Shown here one piece after another: positions 56,179 to 62,838 of a DNA stretch of 64,000 bases (position 1 is its first letter; each line of letters starts with the position of its first letter). The position numbers and the translations under genes were made by a program. Source of the DNA: JBEIHI01 sp964655245 (lineage in GTDB: Bacteria > Bdellovibrionota > UBA2394); contig CAZZLQ010000001.1 of NCBI GenBank assembly GCA_964655245.1, forward strand, positions 1 to 64,000, written 5' to 3'. Below the pieces are notes generated by a model that was not told the DNA's origin, did no database searches, and saw nothing but the letters and a program-made list of their open reading frames with translations.

Positions 56179-56251
56179 CCTTTCAAAGCAAATCACTGCC
56201 TCTTGATTTGCTTTGAAAGGGGCTGAAAGCTTCAACAGCGTTCAGCCCTTT
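56179..56251 (-). promoter_or_regulatory. Two mutually exclusive hairpins between lipoprotein genes
   Basis: Hairpin B: CCTTTCAAAGCAAATCA (56179-56195) and its exact complement (56204-56220), a perfect 17-pair stem with an eight-base loop. Hairpin A: AAAGGGGCTGAA (56216-56227) with TTCAGCCCTTT (56241-56251), paired apart from one bulge. They share 56216-56220, so both cannot form together. In the minus-strand transcript, A forms first and B second. The shape resembles an attenuator or antiterminator, but no T-run follows B, so termination may depend on Rho or the hairpin may protect mRNA ends. Confidence 0.6.
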
Positions 56252-56275
56252 CGAAGGTAAGATATTGATCGGGTC

Positions 56276-57244
56276 TTAGTTACCCGTTGTGAATGGCGAG
56301 AAGTACGAGCCATTCATATAAACTTCCGCATTGGAGCGTAAGCTTCTTGCAACAACCAACAAGTAGTTCTTGTTGGGAACGAAGCCGCTACCCCCAGCGC
56401 TAACAATCACTTGGTTGCCCTGAACCTGAGCTTGAACGCCCGGGATCGGATTCAACAGAGGCATTCCAGGAACCCATCCCGATTGAAGTTCATAGATTCG
56501 AATCGAGCTCGCAACAGTCAATTGATCCACGGAATCATTGAACTGAATGATGATACTGGTGTTCGGAGGAACGTTACCGATTCCTAGGAAATTTCCGAAC
56601 AAGCCGCTCAAAATGCTCGTTCCAAAGGTTTGACCGAAGCTGGTCCAGTCGAACACAAAGTTTCCGGCCGCATCAACAGAGCCAAATTGATCGACGTTTG
56701 TTGACTTAAGCTGTCGGGGAATTCCCACAACGGCGTAAGGATAAAATTGCTCAGATTGTGCACAACTTGAGCCCAGGATGTCCCCAGTCGTAAAAGTCAC
56801 AGAGTCTCTTTGAATGCCGACAGATCCAAAGGGAGTATCGCGGAAGGACATTCCGTAATTGTGATTGGGGATGAGAGCTTTCTTGGGCTTAAAGATAAAC
56901 TTACAGCCTTTAGAAACGTCTGCAGGATCGACCAACATAGGAGCCGCCATTGTGGTGTCTACGGGAACATCAGGACCCGTGTTCATTGAGAACAGCGTGA
57001 AAGCCGATGAAACATCGTTCCAGTTACAGGCACGAGCATCGCCCACGGACACAGTGAATGTGCTTCGTCGGCAGACGTTGGATTGTCCTTGAGTGGGGTT
57101 GATCCATGTGACGGAGTCGGGATCAGCATCGACGTTTTCATTTGGAAACGGTCGACCGCCAGATCCACCAGATCCACAAGCATTCAAAAGAAAGCCTGCG
57201 ACAAAACTCAATACGAGAGTTTTGGTTTGAATTGAAGATTTCAT
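56276..57244 (-). CDS. Lipoprotein with Ig-like domain, first of the trio
   Basis: A 322-residue lipoprotein: signal peptide with lipobox LNAC (Cys23), then a Gly/Ser spacer CGSGGSGG. The first Ig-like region (WINPTQGQSNVCRRSTFTVSV, then FKPKKALIPNHNYGMSF) is followed by a second block (NTSIIIQFNDSVDQLTVASSIRIYE) near 245. ATG 57244 has a GGGAAGG site upstream. It lies directly downstream of a sigma-54 promoter, so the trio's expression probably needs an enhancer-binding activator. Three Cys in the first domain suggest periplasmic disulfides. Confidence 0.82.
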   Translation of the reverse strand: MKSSIQTKTLVLSFVAGFLLNACGSGGSGGRPFPNENVDADPDSVTWINPTQGQSNVCRRSTFTVSVGDARACNWNDVSSAFTLFSMNTGPDVPVDTTMAAPMLVDPADVSKGCKFIFKPKKALIPNHNYGMSFRDTPFGSVGIQRDSVTFTTGDILGSSCAQSEQFYPYAVVGIPRQLKSTNVDQFGSVDAAGNFVFDWTSFGQTFGTSILSGLFGNFLGIGNVPPNTSIIIQFNDSVDQLTVASSIRIYELQSGWVPGMPLLNPIPGVQAQVQGNQVIVSAGGSGFVPNKNYLLVVARSLRSNAEVYMNGSYFSPFTTGN

Positions 57245-57348
57245 AGTGTTCTTACCTTCCCTATTTTTTTGAAGTCGGATTCCCTTCTTAAAAGGCAAGA
57301 AATAGCGCCCCAACTTCTTGGCACTACTCCCATCAAAGGCCTATGATC

Positions 57349-57363
57349 GCAATCCTTGTGCCA
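57349..57363 (-). promoter_or_regulatory. Sigma-54 (-24/-12) promoter of the lipoprotein trio
   Basis: On the minus strand TGGCAC (57363-57358), five bases, TTGC (57352-57349). The GG and GC doublets are exactly ten bases apart, as RpoN requires. Transcription would start near 57337, giving a leader of about 93 bases before ATG 57244. No RpoN activator gene is in the window. Confidence 0.78.
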
Positions 57364-57393
57364 GGTATGAAAAAGAGTGCGTGGTAGGCTAAG

Positions 57394-57765
57394 TCATTGA
57401 AGTCGTTGGTTTTTTGGAGGGGTCCGGAACCTGCCTCGAGGGGGGACGGTGGGGCATCGAGGTCTCAAGACCAGGTCTGAGAGCCCCTTGAGGCTTCCGC
57501 CGAAGTCCACGGCAATGATTCGGCACTCGCGTCCAGAGCCTGGTATTTTCCAAGATCGACTCCCCCTCTGTAGCTGTAAATGCATTTTGTTTATAGAGAG
57601 TTGAACATCTCGAAGGCTCGATGTGCGCTGAGTCACGGTGGCAGTTCGGTAGTTGTGTATCAAAAACTGAAGGGCAATCACGCCACTGCTGATAAAAATA
57701 CTTAGCCAGAGGCCAAGGCTAAGCGTCTCAAACCCTCGCTGTTTAGAGTGAGATGTCGTAATCAC
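57394..57765 (-). CDS. Small membrane-anchored, pilin-like protein
   Basis: A 123-residue protein whose N terminus KQRGFETLSLGLWLSIFISSG is basic, then Gly-Phe, then a long hydrophobic helix, as in type IV pilin or pseudopilin precursors. Glu is at +2 instead of +5 after the presumed cleavage, so the match is imperfect. The C-terminal part is basic and Pro-rich. It overlaps the preceding gene by 23 bases, so both are probably made together. TadE-like is an alternative label. Function not proven. Confidence 0.6.
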   Translation of the reverse strand: MITTSHSKQRGFETLSLGLWLSIFISSGVIALQFLIHNYRTATVTQRTSSLRDVQLSINKMHLQLQRGSRSWKIPGSGRECRIIAVDFGGSLKGLSDLVLRPRCPTVPPRGRFRTPPKNQRLQ

Positions 57766-58474
57766 TTTGATCCCTCAGTCGTTTTACGTTGTGATCCCAT
57801 GGCACCTGACACTTGGATTGCAGTGAGCGATGCACGAGGATGCGAGTGGGTTCGAGATCCGAGATTGAGTCGCCTTTGCCCAGAACAGAGCGAAACGGTT
57901 TGAACGCGAGGCGGTAAGTATTTCGTTCATTGAATTGCTCACTCGGTACAAGCGCTAACGGAGGGGTGAACTTGTCCAGTGATGAGCCCTGTTGGACGGT
58001 TGGTCTGACAAGCTCGCGCTTCAGTCCGTCGCTCGTTTGAAGAGCTGTCTCCAAGACGCCAAAGTGCTCCCCAAGTTGATTCACATTTTTGAGAGCCATG
58101 AAACGTCGAAGCTGCTTTGCCATTTGAAGCCTTCTGAGATGATCTTGAGCCTGCATGATACGCTGGCCACGTCCTTGGAGGCGCTCAAGCTTCAACAGCG
58201 CACTGGGGCAGTATGCGGGATCGGCAATGCAAAGTGCGACCTCCCCGATCATCTGGACTTGAACGAGTCTAATCTGAGAATTCAGGGGTTTGATTTGCAG
58301 CTGGTAGAAAGCCTTTTGAGAGTGGCAGAGGCTCAATGTGGTCGCATCTAATCTGATCTGTTCTGAGGCTGAATGCATCCAATGAGCGCTTAAAGTCATG
58401 GTAAAGGCGATGACCCCACTGAGGGGGGCCAGAAAAAGCAGGAAGAACAGAATCATGAAAGGGTCTGGATGCAA
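57743..58474 (-). CDS. Membrane-anchored protein, possible TadE/TadG-like
   Basis: A 243-residue protein with one N-terminal membrane helix (FMILFFLLFLAPLSGVIAF), then a helical stretch (to ~130) and a beta-rich C-terminal region. The layout, one N-terminal helix followed by an extracytoplasmic domain with LDATTLSLCHSQKAF, is like minor Tad pilins, but no specific motif confirms it. Start TTG 58474 is weakly supported; ATG 58456 is an alternative. With the next gene it may form a small pilus-type pair. Several Cys residues. Confidence 0.6.
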   Translation of the reverse strand: MHPDPFMILFFLLFLAPLSGVIAFTMTLSAHWMHSASEQIRLDATTLSLCHSQKAFYQLQIKPLNSQIRLVQVQMIGEVALCIADPAYCPSALLKLERLQGRGQRIMQAQDHLRRLQMAKQLRRFMALKNVNQLGEHFGVLETALQTSDGLKRELVRPTVQQGSSLDKFTPPLALVPSEQFNERNTYRLAFKPFRSVLGKGDSISDLEPTRILVHRSLQSKCQVPWDHNVKRLRDQSDYDISL

Positions 58475-58657
58475 AACCCGTGAGGGGAGGGAGGTCTCGT
58501 TGAGAGAGATCCTCTCTGCTCCGTCGTCAATCGTAAGTTCTTACAGATTGATCGAGGACCGGAAAAGCAGGCTTAGGAAGTTGACAGAATGGAGACCCCT
58601 GGCGAAGTTTATGGAAGGAATTAGTTTCACAGTCTTTTTGAGAAAGAGAGGTTCGTT

Positions 58658-59749
58658 GTGATTATCGGTTGCCCTAAAGAGATTAAGGATAATGAATACC
58701 GAGTTGGTTTGACTCCTGCAGGTGCCGCTGTCTTGGTTCAAGATGGTCACGATGTCTTCATTCAAAAGGGTGCGGGCCTCGGTAGTGGGTTGACTGATGA
58801 GCAGTACACTCAGGTCGGAGCCAAGATTTTGGATACAGCCGCTCAAGTTTTTGAAAAGGCTGAGATGATCATCAAGGTCAAAGAACCTCAAGCTGTTGAA
58901 GTGAAAATGATGCGCGAGGGACAGATCTTGTTCACTTATTTGCATCTCGCTCCTGCTCCTGAACTGACCAAGATGCTTCTCGATGCCAAGATCTCAGGGA
59001 TTGCCTACGAGACTATTGAGCTCAATGACGGATCTCTTCCCTTGCTTCGTCCTATGTCTGAAGTCGCTGGTCGAGTCAGTGTTCAGATTGGCGCTCACTA
59101 TCTGCAGAAAGATAGAGGCGGAAGCGGCGTTCTGTTGGGCGGAGTTCCCGGCGTGAAGCCTGCCAAGGTGACTATTCTGGGCGCGGGAGTTGTGGGAATT
59201 AACGCCTTGAAAATGGCTGTCGGCATGGGTGCTCAGGTCTCTGTTTTTGATATCAATCCGGTTCGTTTGGCATATCTCGATGATATCTACGGCGGTCGGA
59301 TTTCAACCTTGGTCTCGAGTGCTGAGGCTATTGCAGATGAAGTGGCTCACTCTGATCTTTTGATCGGGGGAGTTTTGATCACCGGAGCAAAAGCTCCTCG
59401 CTTGGTCACTCGCCAGATGTTGACCCGTATGCGACCAAACTCAGTTGCCGTTGATGTGGCGATTGATCAAGGTGGATGCTTCGAATCAAGCAAGGCTACC
59501 ACGCACTCTCATCCCACTTATTTTGATTCAGGTGTTTTGCACTATTGTGTTTCAAACATTCCCGGCGCTGTTTCTCGAACGTCCACTTTTGCGCTGACCA
59601 ACGTGACATTGCCATACGCTCGCAAACTTGCGGGAATGGGCCTGCGAAAGGCCCTCAAAGAGGACTTGGCCTTGGCCAAGGGGCTCAATGTTCACGCAGG
59701 AGAGATCACTCAAAAGGCAGTCGCCGAGGCCTTCGAATCATATCGATAA
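58658..59749 (+). CDS. ald: Alanine dehydrogenase
   Basis: NAD-dependent interconversion of L-alanine and pyruvate plus ammonia. The 363-residue product has Arg15, Lys75 (KVKEP) and His96 (YLHLAPA) for substrate, and the NAD loop GAGVVG (175-180). Start GTG 58658 behind GAGAGG. A -35 TTGACA is at 58581-58586 but its -10 is weak. Length and motifs are normal. The 183 bases upstream hold only this candidate promoter and a small hairpin (near 58502-58516). Confidence 0.95.
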   Translation: MIIGCPKEIKDNEYRVGLTPAGAAVLVQDGHDVFIQKGAGLGSGLTDEQYTQVGAKILDTAAQVFEKAEMIIKVKEPQAVEVKMMREGQILFTYLHLAPAPELTKMLLDAKISGIAYETIELNDGSLPLLRPMSEVAGRVSVQIGAHYLQKDRGGSGVLLGGVPGVKPAKVTILGAGVVGINALKMAVGMGAQVSVFDINPVRLAYLDDIYGGRISTLVSSAEAIADEVAHSDLLIGGVLITGAKAPRLVTRQMLTRMRPNSVAVDVAIDQGGCFESSKATTHSHPTYFDSGVLHYCVSNIPGAVSRTSTFALTNVTLPYARKLAGMGLRKALKEDLALAKGLNVHAGEITQKAVAEAFESYR

Positions 59750-59760
59750 GTTAGAGAGCT

Positions 59761-59812
59761 CACGGTCCTGCTGCGGCGCTTCAGGCTGAAGCAACGCTAT
59801 AATAGGACCGTG
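59761..59812 (+). promoter_or_regulatory. -10 box within nested inverted repeats at a GTG start
   Basis: TATAAT (59798-59803) is seven bases before the GTG start at 59810, with no good -35 (GGCGCT at the right place) and no clear ribosome-binding site. The outer repeat CACGGTCCT (59761-59769) pairs with AGGACCGTG (59804-59812), and inside is GCTTCAG-G-CTGAAGC (59778-59792). Transcription from this box would begin near the start codon, giving a leaderless message. The repeats may be an operator, or an ald-side hairpin. Confidence 0.5.
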
Positions 59813-60643
59813 GGCGTTTCTTCCCCAGGACGTATTCTTCTCTGTGACTTTGATGGAGCTTTTCAGTTTGCGGAAGAGCTTGCGTCGGTTGGCTTCCTTG
59901 TCGATCAGATTCGTCCCGATGCTTTGAGGCAAGTGGCTGTCGGGGATCATGATCTGTTTTTGTTTTCCTTTGAAACGTTGGATGGATTGAATCGGGCTCT
60001 CAAAACTTGTGACAAGCTAAAGGCTGCTCAATTGTCGACGCCGATTGGACTGTTGGCTCGTGCGCAGCTTGGTCCAGATTTTCTCAATCACCAGCAATCA
60101 AGTTCACCGGCGGATCTTTATGTTCATGCGCCTCGATCGGTGTCGGTGTTACTTGATGAGCTCAGCGAGATTCTCGGCTGTCCCCTGCCGCCACACTTCA
60201 AGTCGAACAGTTTCTTCCTTGAGGGAGATGTTGAGTCTGAGAATCTGATTGAAGAGTATCGTGCTCATATTGCTCAGCTTGAGGAGGAAGTCAGAAATCT
60301 TCGCAGGCGAAATCTTGATGAGCCTCATTCAGAAGATAAAGAGGATCTGCGACCCCGTCTTAAAGCTTTGTTGGAGGGCCAGAAGTTGCAGTTTCAAACG
60401 GAGTCGGAAAAAATCAAGATTCAGCTATCGGAAATGGAAGCTCAGCTTTTGGACCGTGAGGCAAAGACCCACGAGCTTGAGTCCCTCGTCGCTCAGCTCT
60501 ACAAAAAAATGGATGAGATTTCTGAGTCACATGAAAAAGCTCAAAACACTCTGCGCGCCTTCTATATGCAAAAGCTCCAGTTGATGGAGAGCGAAAAGAA
60601 GGAGCTCGAGCAAAAAATGACTTCTCAATCTCCGCGCAGATGA
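59810..60643 (+). CDS. Pseudo-receiver plus coiled-coil protein (FrzS/AglZ-like layout)
   Basis: A 277-residue cytoplasmic protein. Residues ~9-122 have the order of a response-regulator receiver: ILLCDFD (Asp13, Asp15), DLFLFSFETLDG, TPIGLLAR, then ADLYVHAPRS. The phosphate-accepting Asp is Ser53 and the conserved Lys is missing, so it is a degenerate receiver. Residues ~140-272 are a Glu/Lys/Leu-rich coiled coil. In Myxococcus, FrzS and AglZ combine a pseudo-receiver with a long coiled coil and act in polarity and motility; these are longer, so the comparison is only architectural. Start GTG 59810. Confidence 0.75.
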   Translation: MGVSSPGRILLCDFDGAFQFAEELASVGFLVDQIRPDALRQVAVGDHDLFLFSFETLDGLNRALKTCDKLKAAQLSTPIGLLARAQLGPDFLNHQQSSSPADLYVHAPRSVSVLLDELSEILGCPLPPHFKSNSFFLEGDVESENLIEEYRAHIAQLEEEVRNLRRRNLDEPHSEDKEDLRPRLKALLEGQKLQFQTESEKIKIQLSEMEAQLLDREAKTHELESLVAQLYKKMDEISESHEKAQNTLRAFYMQKLQLMESEKKELEQKMTSQSPRR

Positions 60644-60656
60644 TCTATGAGGCAGC

Positions 60657-61841
60657 ATGTTGTCTGTGCTGCCGAATTTGGTTCTTTCAGCTCTTGTCGG
60701 AGTTTCCTCAGCACCTCTTCATGAGATGACCAATGCCGCTCTTCTGAAGGGCCGAGATGCTTTTGTGTGGCAGTATCGTGGCTGTCCTCAAATGATGGTT
60801 CACTTTAAATCCTGGAACGAGTTGCAAATGCGTCCTCCTTTGATTGTCCATACGTCCATGTCCGATCGTGGCTTGCAAGTCGCAGAGATTCAGTGGGAAG
60901 CGCTCCAATCAATCGAGCGTTTGAGTCGCGATGTTTATTTTTTGGTGAGCTGCGAAGACTTGGCCCTGGCCTCCTTGCTTCATGTGATGGGCAAGCCTAT
61001 TGACAACTTTGAGCCGAAGTTCTCAGCGGTGGAGAAGGCGGAGCATTTGAAACTCAAGCGCACATTTCCACGATTTTCGGAGGCGAGTTTTGTGTGGGCA
61101 GAGGGGCCCTTTTTGGATGCTTTATCCGTTCGACCCTGGATTTGGGCGCCTCTGGGAATTAGTCAGAGAGGGGTTTGGGTAGTCAGTCTCGAGTCAGATA
61201 GCCCTCATTTGGAGCAGGAGGTGGGGCGAGTCCTTCAGTCACTTTCGGATCAAAATTCTGTGAGGAGGTGGTCGTGGTCTGAGCCTCATTTTGAGCATGA
61301 AAAACAGTTTGAGATTTTTGGCTTTCTTTTGCCGTGGATCCAGAGACTGAAGTCCATCTTGAATCCTCGGGAGTTCTTTTTTGAAAAAAATTGGCAGGAG
61401 GATTTAGTCGGACATTGGAAGTTTGCTGGCCGACGCGAAGACAGTGTGTTGATTCAGTACGAGTTTTTAGGGGGACGAGAGGTGAGTGAGTTGGAGTCTC
61501 AGCTGATCCTTGCTCTGGATAAAACGGGGCTGTCGAATCATCTCAAGTATCGTCAGATTTACTTTAGGCCCTTTCTGCGCAGTCCTTTGTTTGGACATGA
61601 GGTGGAGGGAATCTTAGAGGCGCTCGAGGAGGTTCCTCAGGTGAAGCCAGCCCCTGTTATCTCAAGCGTTGAAAGCCCATCGTATCTGTTTCGCCAGCAA
61701 GGATTTCCAACGCTTGAGCTGAGCGCGCTTTACAGTTTGCATGCTCCAACGGAGAGGAGGGCACATGAAGATTTTCAGGAGGCGCGAGCAAAGGCCGTTG
61801 CTATCCACCGCGAGATCTTTCGCCAGATCATGCAAAGATAG
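60657..61841 (+). CDS. Unknown protein, possibly exported
   Basis: A 394-residue protein I cannot place. The N terminus MLSVLPNLVLSALVGVSSA could be a short signal peptide. The body is rich in Trp, Glu and Leu, with motifs such as WAEGPFLDALSVRPWIW and FLLPWIQRLKSIL. It has no obvious catalytic motif; a very diverged M16-like peptidase fold was considered but is not supported. GAGGC upstream of ATG 60657. Its last 77 bases overlap comF, an unusually long overlap in another frame. Confidence 0.65.
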   Translation: MLSVLPNLVLSALVGVSSAPLHEMTNAALLKGRDAFVWQYRGCPQMMVHFKSWNELQMRPPLIVHTSMSDRGLQVAEIQWEALQSIERLSRDVYFLVSCEDLALASLLHVMGKPIDNFEPKFSAVEKAEHLKLKRTFPRFSEASFVWAEGPFLDALSVRPWIWAPLGISQRGVWVVSLESDSPHLEQEVGRVLQSLSDQNSVRRWSWSEPHFEHEKQFEIFGFLLPWIQRLKSILNPREFFFEKNWQEDLVGHWKFAGRREDSVLIQYEFLGGREVSELESQLILALDKTGLSNHLKYRQIYFRPFLRSPLFGHEVEGILEALEEVPQVKPAPVISSVESPSYLFRQQGFPTLELSALYSLHAPTERRAHEDFQEARAKAVAIHREIFRQIMQR

Positions 61842-62448
61842 CTTTCTCTCTCTTGCGCCCCCTTGTTGGGGATGTGAGGCCCCCTCTTGGAAAAGTGTTT
61901 GTTTAAAATGTTTAGACTCAGGTCGACTTTCAAAGGCTATCACGCCTCACGATTCTGAGGCGGGACTCAGCTTTTTGTCCGAGTTTTCGTATTCAAAATG
62001 GGGCGAGAAAGTTTTGTGGCACTATAAAGAGCGCTCCTCACCCGAAGTGATTTCCGAAATCATTCCACACCTACGAGTGCCCATCCAAAGGGATGAAGTT
62101 GATGCCTTGATCTATGTTGCATCAGATCCCGTATCGAATCGTAGGAGATTCTTTGATCCATCCGAGGAGCTTGCTCGCCAGTTATCTCGAGCCTGGAGCA
62201 TCCCACTTGTTTCGAAGGTCTTTCATCGGATTCCTCAAATGTTCGCCCAGAAGGATCTTTCTCGCCAGCAGCGTCGCCTTTGGGCTTCGCGGTTGATCTC
62301 AATTCGAAGTGAGAAGCTCGCTGGGTATGAGAGAGTTTTGCTGGTCGATGATCTTGTCACAACAGGTGAGACGCTGAGAGCTCATATCGGGCTTTTAAAG
62401 GCCATTGGGGTGAAGGTTAAGGCCTGGACTTTGTTTCAAAAATTCTGA
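61765..62448 (+). CDS. comF: ComF-family phosphoribosyltransferase-like protein
   Basis: A 227-residue ComF-like protein, needed for DNA uptake in competent bacteria and proposed to act on single-stranded DNA import. It has the zinc motif (Cys34, 37, 46, 49) and the PRPP-binding VLLVDDLVTTGETL near the C terminus. Start ATG 61765 is behind GGAGAGGAGG; it overlaps the previous gene by 77 bases. No other competence gene is nearby. Many genomes keep comF as an isolated gene beside unrelated ones. Confidence 0.85.
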   Translation: MKIFRRREQRPLLSTARSFARSCKDSFLSLAPPCWGCEAPSWKSVCLKCLDSGRLSKAITPHDSEAGLSFLSEFSYSKWGEKVLWHYKERSSPEVISEIIPHLRVPIQRDEVDALIYVASDPVSNRRRFFDPSEELARQLSRAWSIPLVSKVFHRIPQMFAQKDLSRQQRRLWASRLISIRSEKLAGYERVLLVDDLVTTGETLRAHIGLLKAIGVKVKAWTLFQKF

Positions 62449-62518
62449 GCCGGCTGGCTATCTTTGGGTTTGGAAATTTTGCAAACTCCGGTCAATATGG
62501 CCCCGGAGGCCCCAACTT

Positions 62519-62836
62519 ATGGTTTCATTGCTCTTTAGCTTGTTAACACTTTCTTCCGATGGGGGGGGTGAGGTTGTTTTGGAGTTGGCGTATGAACCAA
62601 AGCACTGTGTAACAACCCCTTGCCCTCAGTTTCGAATTCTTTCAGCCATCAAGGGGGAAATGCCCCGACAGGTCGCTGCTGATTTAGTGAACTTAGATCC
62701 TGCCAAGTCGGCCCTGTCTGCTTTTCGTCAGGTGCGAGTGACGGGCACCTACGTTGAGTTAGAAGGAGTCACTCAAATCAAAGTCTCTCGTTGGGAAGTC
62801 ATGGTCCGAGAAAATCTTGAGGAGCAGGGTAAGTAA
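62519..62836 (+). CDS. Small exported protein of unknown function
   Basis: A 105-residue protein with a short hydrophobic start (MVSLLFSLLTLSS) that may be a signal peptide. The mature part, with PKHCVTTPCPQF and a Lys/Arg-rich segment at the end, could be a small beta-fold domain with one disulfide. No family recognised. It lies two bases before glmU. Upstream (62449-62518) is only a GC-rich stretch. Confidence 0.55.
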   Translation: MVSLLFSLLTLSSDGGGEVVLELAYEPKHCVTTPCPQFRILSAIKGEMPRQVAADLVNLDPAKSALSAFRQVRVTGTYVELEGVTQIKVSRWEVMVRENLEEQGK

Positions 62837-62838
62837 CA

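Noticed and set aside
60657..61841. M16 (insulinase-like) peptidase for the unknown protein
   Set aside because: No HxxEH zinc motif is found, and the overall similarity is too weak to name it.
62461..62518. Terminator-like GC-rich inverted repeat after comF
   Set aside because: GGCCCCGGAGGCCCC can pair but with a tiny loop and no T-run, so it is not called as a terminator.
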